Source of the DNA: Bacilli bacterium | GTDB lineage: Bacteria > Bacillota_I > Bacilli_A > RF39 > UBA660 | DNA length: 64,000 nt | Assembly: GCA_017511605.1 (NCBI GenBank) | Contig: JAFWJL010000008.1 | Span: 124,001-188,000, forward strand | Reading direction: 5' to 3' | Shown: positions 8,789-17,101 of the stretch, in pieces | Layout: each line of letters begins with the position of its first letter | How positions within the stretch are numbered: position 1 is the first letter of the stretch | Notes under the pieces: model-generated | Seen by the model: only the letters and a program-made list of their open reading frames with translations | What the model was told of the DNA's origin: nothing | The model's database searches: none | Position numbers and translations under genes: made by a program

Positions 8789-9784
8789 ATGGATATAGTA
8801 GAATTTTTAACATCAAAGGAAATTATTGTTGTCTATATCGTTGCAGCAGTAGCGTGTCTTTTATGTTTCATAATTTATTTAGTAGAAAAACACAATGATA
8901 GAGGGAGAAAAAGACATAATACAAAGGAGTTAAATAAACTAGTTGAACAGATAAAAGAAGAAGTAGAAATAACTCCTGAAGAAGAAATAACTGAGCCAGT
9001 ATTACAAACTGTTATAGAAGAACCTACTCCAGTAGTAGAAACATTGGAAGAGGATTCTTTAACAAGAGAAGATATAAATGCTATTGTACAAGAAATTAGT
9101 ACTGAAGTACTTCAAGAAATAACTACAGAAGCAATGCAAGAAGAAAAGAAAGAAGAAATAAAAAAAGAAGAACAAGAACCTATTGAATTATTGACAGAAG
9201 AAGATGAATTAGAATATACATCTATTGAACCTGATGTTAGTGTAGCTAAAGAAGAATTACATAAAATTACTGAAGAATTAAAAGAACAAGAAGAAAAAAT
9301 AGTAGACGTAGTAGAAAATGCTCGTTTAACTGACTTTGAAGTAGAACAAGAAGAAAATGCTATTATTAGTCTAGAAGAATTAGTTAAAAAGAGTAAGGAA
9401 ATGTATGAAGCTAATGAACTTACTCAATATAAAGATGAGGGTAATGAACCTATTAGTATAAGCGAATTAGAAGTAATTGCCGGTAGAGAAGCTGAACCAG
9501 TTACTACACCTTTTGTAATTGCTAATGTAGTGCCTGTAGAAGAAGAAGAGAAAGTGGTTTTAGAAGACTTCAATACAATTAAAACTAAAGTAGAACCTGA
9601 AATTAAAAAGTTCAAAAGTAGTCCAATTATTTCTCCAATCTATGGTATTGAAAAGCAAGAATCAGAAGTTGGTGATACTCTTGAATTAGAAAATACTGCC
9701 AACTATGAAAAACTTGATGCGGAAATTAAGAAGACAAATGAATTCTTGATGACTTTAAAAGAATTACAAAGTAAATTAGATTAA
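8789..9784 (+). CDS. Membrane-anchored Glu-rich coiled-coil protein of unknown function
   Basis: 331 aa. One N-terminal membrane helix (residues about 13-32) is followed by a very acidic, Glu-rich, low-complexity region with many EE pairs and heptad-like spacing, and a short helical C-terminus. The architecture recalls cytosolic scaffolds anchored by one helix, but no family is recognised. The ATG at 8789 is preceded by GGAGGTG 8 bases upstream. An ATG 18 bases earlier overlaps that ribosome binding site and is rejected. A hairpin leader precedes it and a terminator follows directly. Confidence 0.7.
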   Translation: MDIVEFLTSKEIIVVYIVAAVACLLCFIIYLVEKHNDRGRKRHNTKELNKLVEQIKEEVEITPEEEITEPVLQTVIEEPTPVVETLEEDSLTREDINAIVQEISTEVLQEITTEAMQEEKKEEIKKEEQEPIELLTEEDELEYTSIEPDVSVAKEELHKITEELKEQEEKIVDVVENARLTDFEVEQEENAIISLEELVKKSKEMYEANELTQYKDEGNEPISISELEVIAGREAEPVTTPFVIANVVPVEEEEKVVLEDFNTIKTKVEPEIKKFKSSPIISPIYGIEKQESEVGDTLELENTANYEKLDAEIKKTNEFLMTLKELQSKLD

Positions 9785-9804
9785 GTGACTTAGTCACTTT
9801 TTTA
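9783..9804 (+). terminator. Rho-independent terminator
   Basis: Stem AAGTGAC / GTCACTT with a TTA loop and T-run, overlapping the stop codon of the preceding gene. Confidence 0.85.
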
Positions 9805-9805
9805 T

Positions 9806-9834
9806 TTGTAATAAAGTAAGATTTATGATATAAT
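9806..9834 (+). promoter_or_regulatory. Vegetative promoter of mtaB
   Basis: -35 TTGTAA (9806-9811), a 17-base spacer, and an extended -10 TGATATAAT ending at 9834. The predicted start site lies about 19 bases before the mtaB ATG. Confidence 0.75.
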
Positions 9835-9859
9835 TTATACGCATAAAAGAGGTGAACAC

Positions 9860-11131
9860 ATGAGAACTGTAGGTGTACTTACATTAGGGTGCAAAGTTAA
9901 TACTTATGAATCTGAATATGTAATTAATGAACTTAAAAAAGCAGGTTATGAGATTAAGAATTTTGATGATGTTTGTGATGTATATATTATTAATACTTGT
10001 ACTGTTACTAATAATAGTGATAGTAAGTCTCGTAAAATGATAAGACAAGCTATAAAGAGAAATCCTAATGCTTGTGTTGTGGCTATGGGATGTTTTATTG
10101 CTGCTAATCCTGATATACAAATTGATGGATTGGATATAATTATTGGTAATAAAGATAAAAGTAAGATTGTTGAATTACTTGACGAATATTTTAAAAATAA
10201 AGAAGTTATGAGACTTCAATATATTGGAAGATTAAAAGAATTTGAAGATATGTATATTTCTAATTTTCCTGGTAGAACTCGTGCTTTTGTTAAAATACAA
10301 GATGGGTGTGATAATTTTTGTACTTTTTGTATTATTCCTTTTGTTAGAGGAAAATGTAGAAGCAAGGATGAGAGTGAAGTTATTAAAGAAGTTACTGATT
10401 TAGTAAAAAATGGTTATAAAGAAGTTGTTTTGACAGGTATTCATACAGGAAGTTATGGGGAAGATTTGGATACGGATTTTGCTGATTTACTTGAAAAATT
10501 AGTTAAGATAGATGGACTTCTTAGACTTAGAATTTCATCGATTGAGACAACAGAATTAAATGAAAAAGTATTGAATGTACTTCGTAATAGTAAGGTATTA
10601 GTGGATCACTTACATATACCAATACAAGCTGGTTCTAATGAGATTTTAAAGGCTATGAATAGAAAATATGATTTAGATTATTTCTTTAATAAGATTAAGG
10701 AAATAAGAGATATAAGACCTAATATAGCTATTAGTACTGATGTTATTGTGGGATTTCCTTCTGAGACAGAAGAATTATTTCAAACCACAATAGATACATG
10801 TAGAAGATTAGAATTTTCTAAACTTCATGTATTCCCATATAGTGAAAGACGTGGGACAGCATCATCTAGAATGAGTGGTAAGATAGATGAACATGAGAAG
10901 AAGGAAAGAAGTAGAAAATTAATAGAAGTATCTAAAGAATTAGAAATAAACTATATGAAAAAGTTTATTAATAAAGAAGTAGAAGTATTAATAGAAGAGT
11001 TTAAAGATGGATATAGTTATGGTCATACAGGTAATTATTTATATGTTAAAATAAAGGGAGAATTACCTCATAATGAGTTAGTAAAAGTTACTATAAAAGA
11101 TATAGATTATCCATATTGTATAGGAGTATAA
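9860..11131 (+). CDS. mtaB: tRNA t6A37 methylthiotransferase MtaB
   Basis: A 423-aa radical-SAM methylthiotransferase. It has the N-terminal UPF0004 domain with TLGCKVNTYES and three conserved Cys (GCKVN, NTCTV, MGCF) that bind one Fe-S cluster. The radical-SAM motif CDNFCTFC near residue 150 and a C-terminal TRAM domain follow. LGCKVN near the start distinguishes MtaB from MiaB and RimO. It converts t6A at position 37 of ANN-decoding tRNAs to ms2t6A. It has its own extended -10 promoter, GAGGTG before the ATG, and a terminator overlapping the stop codon, so it is probably monocistronic. Confidence 0.92.
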   Translation: MRTVGVLTLGCKVNTYESEYVINELKKAGYEIKNFDDVCDVYIINTCTVTNNSDSKSRKMIRQAIKRNPNACVVAMGCFIAANPDIQIDGLDIIIGNKDKSKIVELLDEYFKNKEVMRLQYIGRLKEFEDMYISNFPGRTRAFVKIQDGCDNFCTFCIIPFVRGKCRSKDESEVIKEVTDLVKNGYKEVVLTGIHTGSYGEDLDTDFADLLEKLVKIDGLLRLRISSIETTELNEKVLNVLRNSKVLVDHLHIPIQAGSNEILKAMNRKYDLDYFFNKIKEIRDIRPNIAISTDVIVGFPSETEELFQTTIDTCRRLEFSKLHVFPYSERRGTASSRMSGKIDEHEKKERSRKLIEVSKELEINYMKKFINKEVEVLIEEFKDGYSYGHTGNYLYVKIKGELPHNELVKVTIKDIDYPYCIGV

Positions 11132-11147
11132 AATACTCCTTTTTTTG
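11122..11147 (+). terminator. Rho-independent terminator
   Basis: Stem AGGAGTA / TACTCCT with loop TAAAA and a T-run. The mtaB stop codon lies in the loop. An extended -10 (TGATATAAT, 11157-11165) for recD2 follows. Confidence 0.85.
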
Positions 11148-11188
11148 TTTTATATATGATATAATATTTATAGACAAGGTGTGATAAA

Positions 11189-13378
11189 ATGGCCTATATA
11201 AAAGGAAGTTATTCTAAAAGTATTTTTGAAAATAATACCGGTTATGTTATCGGTATTTTTAAGGTTAATGATACAGATAATGAATTACTTGCTGAATATA
11301 TAGGTAGAAGTATTACATTTACTGGATATTTTCATGAACTTAATAATATAGATACATATATATTTTATGGTGAATTAGTTAATCATGAAAAATACGGAGA
11401 ACAATTTAAAGTAGATAGTTATGAAAGAGTAAAACCTGAAGAGAAAGATTCTATATTAGAATTTCTTACTAGTGGTTTATTTAAAGGTATTGGAGAAAAA
11501 AAAGCTAAAGCTATTGTAGATGTATTGGGAAAAGATACATTGAAAATAATATTAAATAACCCTGATAATTTAATATTAATACCGAAAATAACAGAAAAAG
11601 ATGTAAAAATACTCCATGATAAATTAAAAGAATATGAATCTAGTTATGAGATTATTATGTATTTATCTGATTTGGGATTTAATACTAGGGATTCTATGCT
11701 TATATATAATTTTTATAAGGGAAAAGTAAAATCTATTATTGAAGAAGATATATATCAAACTATTGTGGATATACCTGATATTACATTTAAGAAGATAGAT
11801 CAAATAGCTTTAAATTCAGGTGTAGAAAGAGATTCTTTAATAAGAATAAAAGCATCTATTATTTATATTATGAATGAAATTAGTAATACTTATGGACATT
11901 CATATTATACATATAATGAGTTATTAACTTTGATTCCTAGAGTATTAGGAGTTGGTATAATCGAAGATAGTTTTATTTATGCATTAAATGAATTGGTAAA
12001 GGATTCTAGAATAGTTATTATTGATGATAAATATTATTTAAAAGATATGTATGATGCTGAGACATTTATTGTTAAAAGATTTAGGATGTTAAATTCTAAA
12101 GAAGGAATAATTATAAAAAAAATAAAGGATAATATATCGGAATTAGAAAGTTTTTTTGGTATAAAATATAATGAAGTTCAATTAGAAGCAATAAAGAAAG
12201 CAATAGAAAAAGATTTTCTTATTATTACGGGTGGCCCTGGTACTGGAAAAACTACTATTATAAAAGCAATACTTGAATTATATAGATTAATTAATAAATT
12301 GTCATATGAAAGTTTAAGTGAAAAAGTAGCTCTTTTGGCTCCTACAGGTAGAGCGGCTAAAAGAATGAGTGAAGCAACACTTTTTCCGGCAAGTACTATC
12401 CATAGATTTTTAAAATGGCAAAAGGAGCAAAATAAATTTCAAATAAATGAATATAATAAGAGTAAAGTAGAGTTTGTTATTATTGATGAAGCTAGTATGA
12501 TAGATACATATTTAATGAATAGTTTACTTAAAGGATTAAGTGCTAATTGTAAAATAATAATTGTGGGTGATGACCATCAATTACCTTCTGTAGGACCTGG
12601 AGATGTACTTCATGATTTGATAGAATCTAATATGTTAGAAGTGGTTAAATTAAAAGATGAATATAGGCAGGATGAGGGGAGTAATATAATTACTTTAGCT
12701 TATGATATAAGGAGAAAAACTATTAATGAAGATATATTTAATGTTAAGGATGATCTTACTTTTATTAAATGCTTAGATAGTGAGGTAATACCTAATATTA
12801 TTGAAATTTGTAGTACTTATAAAGATTTGGATTATCATGAATTACAGATATTAGCTCCAATGTATAAAGGATTAAATGGAATAGATGCAATTAATTCAAA
12901 ATTACAGGAATTATTTAATAAAAAATCAAATAGTAAAAAGGAATATAGAGTAGGTGAAGTTATATTTAGAGAAGGTGATAAAGTAATTCAACTTACTAAT
13001 ATGCCTGAGGAAAATGTATATAATGGAGATATTGGAATTATAAGTGAAATTATTAATTCTAAAAAGAAAGAAATACATATAGACTTTGATGGAAATGAAG
13101 TTAAATATACACCATCTAATTTTAATAATTTTAGATTAGCTTATAGTATTAGTATTCATAAATCTCAGGGGTCTGAATTTGATGTAGTAATTATACCTAT
13201 AGTTAAGGGATATAATAAAATGCTATATCAAAAACTTATTTATACTGCAGTTACTAGAACTAAATCAAAACTTTATTTAATAGGAGATATTGATGCTTTG
13301 AAGTATGCAGCTTGTAATGATAGAGATGATAATAGAAGAACAACTATTAAAGATTATTTAATTAGTGGTATAAAATAA
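11189..13378 (+). CDS. recD2: ATP-dependent RecD2-type DNA helicase
   Basis: A 729-aa SF1B helicase of the RecD2/YrrC type. The long N-terminal region contains helix-hairpin-helix-like repeats (FKGIGEKKAKAIVDVLG). Then come Walker A GGPGTGKTT near residue 350, Walker B VIIDEASM near 430, a SH3-like insert, and the C-terminal motif IHKSQGSEFD...AVTRTK. RecD2 works 5'-3' in DNA repair and replication outside a RecBCD complex. The start follows aaggtgtg. An extended -10 promoter overlaps the end of the mtaB terminator. Confidence 0.92.
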   Translation: MAYIKGSYSKSIFENNTGYVIGIFKVNDTDNELLAEYIGRSITFTGYFHELNNIDTYIFYGELVNHEKYGEQFKVDSYERVKPEEKDSILEFLTSGLFKGIGEKKAKAIVDVLGKDTLKIILNNPDNLILIPKITEKDVKILHDKLKEYESSYEIIMYLSDLGFNTRDSMLIYNFYKGKVKSIIEEDIYQTIVDIPDITFKKIDQIALNSGVERDSLIRIKASIIYIMNEISNTYGHSYYTYNELLTLIPRVLGVGIIEDSFIYALNELVKDSRIVIIDDKYYLKDMYDAETFIVKRFRMLNSKEGIIIKKIKDNISELESFFGIKYNEVQLEAIKKAIEKDFLIITGGPGTGKTTIIKAILELYRLINKLSYESLSEKVALLAPTGRAAKRMSEATLFPASTIHRFLKWQKEQNKFQINEYNKSKVEFVIIDEASMIDTYLMNSLLKGLSANCKIIIVGDDHQLPSVGPGDVLHDLIESNMLEVVKLKDEYRQDEGSNIITLAYDIRRKTINEDIFNVKDDLTFIKCLDSEVIPNIIEICSTYKDLDYHELQILAPMYKGLNGIDAINSKLQELFNKKSNSKKEYRVGEVIFREGDKVIQLTNMPEENVYNGDIGIISEIINSKKKEIHIDFDGNEVKYTPSNFNNFRLAYSISIHKSQGSEFDVVIIPIVKGYNKMLYQKLIYTAVTRTKSKLYLIGDIDALKYAACNDRDDNRRTTIKDYLISGIK

Positions 13379-13413
13379 TAAAAATTATTCATAATAACAT
13401 TAGAGGTGATATT

Positions 13414-13566
13414 ATGAAAATGTCTATTACAATGGCTTTTATTGGAGGAATGGCAGTTGCAGGTATTATTTATTTTGTGAAAAATCCTGATAAATTTAAA
13501 ATGATAAAAGATATGGAAGTTGATGCCATGAATAAGATGAATAATATGATAGAAAATAGTAATTAA
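13414..13566 (+). CDS. Small membrane protein (50 aa)
   Basis: ATG preceded by AGAGGTGAT at the spacing typical of this genome. It encodes 50 aa: a short Gly-rich hydrophobic helix (residues 5-21) and a charged, Met-rich tail ending NMIENSN. It is followed at once by a good terminator that overlaps its stop codon. The layout resembles small YtxH-like membrane proteins, but similarity is too short to name it. Probably expressed after recD2, 35 bases upstream. Confidence 0.65.
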   Translation: MKMSITMAFIGGMAVAGIIYFVKNPDKFKMIKDMEVDAMNKMNNMIENSN

Positions 13567-13588
13567 AAGAGTTGAAAGACTCTTTTTT
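13565..13588 (+). terminator. Rho-independent terminator
   Basis: Eight-base stem AAAAGAGT / ACTCTTTT with loop TGAAAG, then T residues. Confidence 0.8.
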
Positions 13589-13661
13589 ATTTTGCTTAAA
13601 ATTGTTGTATTACAAGGGTTAAAAAATATCAATAATTTATATATTTTTTCCCTTTTTTTCG

Positions 13662-13689
13662 TTGAAAAAAAGGCTAAATTTGATAAAAT
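13662..13689 (+). promoter_or_regulatory. Promoter of the secreted Gly-rich protein gene
   Basis: -35 TTGAAA (13662-13667), a 16-base spacer, extended -10 TGATAAAAT ending at 13689. A strong AAAAGGAGGTG ribosome binding site follows before the ATG at 13729. Confidence 0.65.
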
Positions 13690-13728
13690 TGATACTAGGA
13701 GAGTGCGCTCAAAAAAGGAGGTGCAGAA

Positions 13729-14133
13729 ATGCGAAAATATATGCTTTTATTAATAAGTGTTTTATTGACTTTTGTGACTTCAGTAGCATATTCAGCATTG
13801 TCTACATCTTTAGCTATTTCTTCAGAAGTTAAATTTAGACCTTTAGCAGATATTCGTATTAATGAGATTGCTTTAGCAGGAGCTTCTGGAGGGCAACTTG
13901 CTTATGAAAGTGTGTTTTCTAAAAATACAGTATCTACTGGATTTACATTGCCAACACCTGGGGCTAGTATAAGCTATAGAGTTCGTGTTGATAATAGTGG
14001 TGATGTTGATTATTCAAGATACTGGGCCGGCGGCGGTGGTGGTTCTGGTTACATCGGAGGTGTAACAAGTGCATCTACTACTAATGGTCAACGTTTTGGT
14101 CATGGATATGCCACAATATCTTGGGTCGGTTAA
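13729..14133 (+). CDS. Secreted protein with Gly-rich C-terminal tail
   Basis: 134 aa. A cleavable or anchoring N-terminal signal (residues 1-20, ending near AYSA) is followed by a beta-type domain like the N-part of camelysin/TasA-related secreted proteins. At about residue 97 it switches abruptly to AGGGGGSGYIGG and ends GHGYATISWVG. That tail is the typical end of glycine-rich (ALK-like, PF12810) domains of bacterial surface proteins, but the bulk of that domain is missing. The Gly run is coded by GC-rich codons unlike the surroundings, which suggests a recombined or internally deleted gene. Function unknown. Confidence 0.7.
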   Translation: MRKYMLLLISVLLTFVTSVAYSALSTSLAISSEVKFRPLADIRINEIALAGASGGQLAYESVFSKNTVSTGFTLPTPGASISYRVRVDNSGDVDYSRYWAGGGGGSGYIGGVTSASTTNGQRFGHGYATISWVG

Positions 14134-14138
14134 TATAA

Positions 14139-14166
14139 AAAAGGAATACAAGTTATTCCTTTTTTT
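14139..14166 (+). terminator. Rho-independent terminator
   Basis: Stem AAGGAAT / ATTCCTT extended by A/T pairs, followed by a T-run. Confidence 0.8.
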
Positions 14167-14212
14167 GTATATTTTGTCGAATGTTGGGGAATATAGTATT
14201 AGAGGTGTTTTT

Positions 14213-15184
14213 ATGAAAAAAATAAAATTATTATTAATTTTATTATTATTTCCTCTAAATGTATTTGCTTATTCGGATAGAATTGTTGTTGGTGGAGAAA
14301 CAATAGGAATAGAAGTACATTCTAGTGGTGTATATGTAGTTGGATTTTATCCAGTTAATGGTAAAAATATTGCTGAAGAATCAGGTTTTATGATAGGGGA
14401 TATTATTAAAAAAATTAATGGTATAGATATCTCTAGTATTAATAATTTGAATAATATTATTAATGAAGAAGATTTATATAAATTTAGTGTATTAAGAAAT
14501 AATAAAGAAATTGTTATACCTATAAAATTAGAAGAAGAAAATAATATTTTAAAAACAGGTTTGTATGTTAAAGATACTATTAATGGAATAGGAACATTAT
14601 CTTATATAGATCCTGAAACTAAAGTTTTTGGTTCTCTTGGTCATGAAATTCTTGAAAGTAAAAGTTATTCTAAATTTGAAATAAGCGAAGGTAATATTTA
14701 TTCTTCTACAGTATCTAATATAAAAAAAAGTGTTAATGGTAATACTGGAGAAAAGAAAGCTAATATAGATAAAAGTGATTCAATTGGTTCAATCGAAATA
14801 AATGAAATTAATGGGATATATGGTAAATATAGTGACGAATTTTCTAGTAGAGAAATCCTCGATGTTGGAAAAATTTCTGATATTCATAAAGGCTCTGCAT
14901 ATATAAAAACTGTAATTGATAAAAATGAAATAAGTAATTATTCAATTAATATTATTAATATAGATGAAAGTAATTCTACTAAAAATATTTTATTTGAAAT
15001 TACTGATAAAAAACTGTTGGAAAAAACAGGAGGTATAGTTCAAGGTATGAGTGGTTCTCCAATTATCCAAAATAATAAAATTATTGGAGTAGTAAACTAT
15101 GTAATTGTAGATAATACTAAAAGAGGATATGGTATATTTATTACTAAAATGTTAGAAGAAGGAGATAAAATCTTAAGTAGATAA
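14213..15184 (+). CDS. spoIVB: SpoIVB serine peptidase (stage IV sporulation)
   Basis: 323 aa: an N-terminal signal/anchor helix, a PDZ domain (EVHSSGVYVVGFYPV, GFMIGDIIKKING) and an S55 peptidase domain. The catalytic His is in FGSLGHE and the catalytic Ser in VQGMSGSPII. In Bacillus, SpoIVB is secreted from the forespore and triggers pro-sigma-K processing by cleaving SpoIVFA. It is shorter than the roughly 425-aa Bacillus protein. The ATG at 14213 follows AGAGGTG and a clear signal peptide, so earlier in-frame starts are rejected. Confidence 0.85.
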   Translation: MKKIKLLLILLLFPLNVFAYSDRIVVGGETIGIEVHSSGVYVVGFYPVNGKNIAEESGFMIGDIIKKINGIDISSINNLNNIINEEDLYKFSVLRNNKEIVIPIKLEEENNILKTGLYVKDTINGIGTLSYIDPETKVFGSLGHEILESKSYSKFEISEGNIYSSTVSNIKKSVNGNTGEKKANIDKSDSIGSIEINEINGIYGKYSDEFSSREILDVGKISDIHKGSAYIKTVIDKNEISNYSINIINIDESNSTKNILFEITDKKLLEKTGGIVQGMSGSPIIQNNKIIGVVNYVIVDNTKRGYGIFITKMLEEGDKILSR

Positions 15185-15200
15185 TATCTTCTTTTTTTGT

Positions 15201-15206
15201 TATAAT
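15201..15206 (+). promoter_or_regulatory. Extended -10 element before the Fic gene
   Basis: TGTTATAAT directly after the T-run that follows spoIVB; the Fic ATG is 17 bases downstream of the -10. The -35 is not clear. Confidence 0.5.
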
Positions 15207-15222
15207 TTAATTGGGTGATTAC

Positions 15223-15966
15223 ATGGATGTATTAAAATTAAAAAAAGAATTAGTTGAACAAAAAAATTCTAAATTTAAGGGTAACATTTATCATTTTTCT
15301 CAAGTTAATTTTGCTTTTAATTCTAATAAAATAGAAGGTAGTAAAATTGATGAAGAAGCTACAGAAGCAATATTTGATACCAATTCATACATTCCTAAAA
15401 ATAATGAGTCGATTAAATTAGATGATTTATATGAGACAAAAAATCATTTTAAATTATTTGATTATATATTAGATATAGTAGATGATAATTTATCTAAAGA
15501 AAGTATTATAGAAATGAATAAAATTCTTAAAAGAAATACTACGGATGAGGATAATCCTAGGTATAATGTTGGAGGATTTAAAATAGTACCTAATATGATT
15601 GGAGTAGTTAATGTTATTAATACTTCAAAACCTGAAAATGTAGAAAGAGATTTAGATGAACTATTAAATTGGTATAATAATTTAGATAAAATAACTTTAG
15701 AAGACATAATTGAATTTCATGTAAGATTTGAAAAAATTCATCCATTCGGTGATGGCAATGGTCGTGTTGGGCGTATTATTATGTTTAAGGAATGTTTGAA
15801 AAATAATATTATGCCATTTATAGTGCTTGATTATGATAAACCATATTATATGAGGGGATTAAAAGAATATAATCGTGATAAAATGTATCTAATAGATACT
15901 ATTAAAAATGAGCAAGACGTTTATGAAAAAATATGTGTAGTATTATTAGATTTTGATGTTAAGTAA
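15223..15966 (+). CDS. Fic-domain AMP/NMP transferase with N-terminal inhibitory motif
   Basis: 247 aa. The full catalytic Fic motif HPFGDGNGRVGR is present (residues about 174-185), so the enzyme should be active in transferring AMP or another nucleotide monophosphate to a protein hydroxyl. Near residue 31 the stretch SNKIEG fits the (S/T)xxxE(G/N) inhibitory helix in the N-terminal (class II) arrangement, so autoinhibition is expected. The target is unknown. The ATG at 15223 follows GGGTGATTAC, the pattern used across this genome; an upstream TTG is rejected. It lies between spoIVB and spoIIGA-sigE. Confidence 0.88.
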   Translation: MDVLKLKKELVEQKNSKFKGNIYHFSQVNFAFNSNKIEGSKIDEEATEAIFDTNSYIPKNNESIKLDDLYETKNHFKLFDYILDIVDDNLSKESIIEMNKILKRNTTDEDNPRYNVGGFKIVPNMIGVVNVINTSKPENVERDLDELLNWYNNLDKITLEDIIEFHVRFEKIHPFGDGNGRVGRIIMFKECLKNNIMPFIVLDYDKPYYMRGLKEYNRDKMYLIDTIKNEQDVYEKICVVLLDFDVK

Positions 15967-15969
15967 TTA

Positions 15970-15997
15970 TTGTTTTTATGTAAAAGTATGATAAAAT
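15970..15997 (+). promoter_or_regulatory. Promoter of the small membrane protein gene
   Basis: -35 TTGTTT (15970-15975), a 16-base spacer, extended -10 TGATAAAAT ending at 15997. Confidence 0.6.
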
Positions 15998-16020
15998 ATA
16001 ATTAGAGTAGGAGTGGTTAG

Positions 16021-16341
16021 ATGTATATTGATTTAATAGTTTTAATTATATTATGTATTATTGTATTAATGTTCTTTAAGAGATTTTCATCATTTGTATT
16101 TTTAATGGCAATAGTAGAAATTACTCTAAGAATACTAACTTTTGTTAAAAACAACATAGGACTTAAAGATTTGAGTAGAGTAATTGGTAAATATTTACCT
16201 GAGAATATGTTTGCTATCATAAATAGATATACTGAGAATGGTTCAATATTTAATATCATATTGAAATGGTCTTTTGTAATTATAATGACATTCTTCTTGG
16301 TTTATATAATTAAAATATTTATTAAGAAAAAGAAAATATAA
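16021..16341 (+). CDS. Small membrane protein of unknown function
   Basis: 106 aa with two hydrophobic segments (residues about 2-35 and 82-102) joined by a soluble stretch containing KYLPENM, and a Lys-rich C-terminus. AGGAGTGG precedes the ATG. It has its own promoter and terminator, so it is probably monocistronic. It precedes spoIIGA, but nothing in the sequence ties it to sporulation. Confidence 0.7.
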   Translation: MYIDLIVLIILCIIVLMFFKRFSSFVFLMAIVEITLRILTFVKNNIGLKDLSRVIGKYLPENMFAIINRYTENGSIFNIILKWSFVIIMTFFLVYIIKIFIKKKKI

Positions 16342-16364
16342 AACGACAAATAAGTCGTTTTTTT
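16340..16364 (+). terminator. Rho-independent terminator
   Basis: Stem AAACGAC / GTCGTTT with loop AAATAA and a T-run. Confidence 0.85.
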
Positions 16365-16390
16365 ATTTATATAATTTTCTTGGTGATAGG

Positions 16391-17101
16391 ATGAATATAT
16401 ATTATGAAGAAATATTTATATTAAATTTCTTATTAGATTTTATGATACTTTATGGTACTAAAAGAATACTAAAAAGAAATAATAAAATGATTAGAGTTTT
16501 TGTTGGTAGTATAATTGGAAGTTTTACTACTTTTTTATTATTTATAAATATTAATAATTTTATATTATTTTTATTTAAAATTATTACTAGTATATTATTA
16601 GTTATTATTACTTTTGGATTTAAAAATATATTTAAAAATATATTATATTTTTATTTGATTAGTATAGTTTTAGGGGGATTTTGTTATTTATTTGAAATTA
16701 ATAATAAGTTTTTTCTAATATTTGGTTGTTTTATAGTGATTGGAATTCTAATAAAAGAATTCTTATCTTATAGAGAAATATATTCTAATAAATATTTAGT
16801 TACTATTATTATTGGTAAGAAGAAGTTTTGTTTAGAGGGTTTTATTGATACTGGTAATAGACTTATAGATCCTATAAGTAGAAAAAGTGTATTACTTTGT
16901 AATTTAAATATTACTAGTAATAATATTATTTATGTTCCATATAAGGCATTAAATACGAGTGGAGTAATTAAATGTATTAAACCTGATAAAGTGATTATTA
17001 ATGATAAAGAATTTCATTATTTAATAGGTCTTAGTAAAGATAAATTTAGTATAGAAGAAAATTGTATATTGCCTAATAAATTAAAGGAGGAATTATGTTA
17101 A
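16391..17101 (+). CDS. spoIIGA: SpoIIGA, pro-sigma-E processing aspartic peptidase
   Basis: 236 aa. It starts MNIYYEEIFILNFLLDF, as SpoIIGA proteins do, with five N-terminal membrane helices. A cytosolic domain then carries the aspartic-protease motif FIDTGNRL (catalytic Asp near residue 155). Asymmetric septation activates it to cut the propeptide from sigma E in the mother cell. Its last 7 bases overlap the start of sigE, the classical spoIIGA-sigE coupling, which makes both assignments secure. Confidence 0.92.
   Translation: MNIYYEEIFILNFLLDFMILYGTKRILKRNNKMIRVFVGSIIGSFTTFLLFININNFILFLFKIITSILLVIITFGFKNIFKNILYFYLISIVLGGFCYLFEINNKFFLIFGCFIVIGILIKEFLSYREIYSNKYLVTIIIGKKKFCLEGFIDTGNRLIDPISRKSVLLCNLNITSNNIIYVPYKALNTSGVIKCIKPDKVIINDKEFHYLIGLSKDKFSIEENCILPNKLKEELC

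Noticed and set aside
13379..13632. Long - strand frame opposite the 50-aa gene
   Set aside because: No ribosome binding site, His/Ile-rich composition typical of antisense translation in AT-rich DNA. The + strand small gene has a good ribosome binding site and terminator.
14174..14181. Spo0A box TTGTCGAA upstream of spoIVB
   Set aside because: It matches the 0A-box word, but spoIVB is a late forespore gene in known systems and a single 8-mer is weak evidence; could be chance.
15157..15198. Terminator between spoIVB and fic
   Set aside because: There is a T-run, but only a short, interrupted stem can be drawn (AGATA / TATCT); not strong enough to list as a feature.
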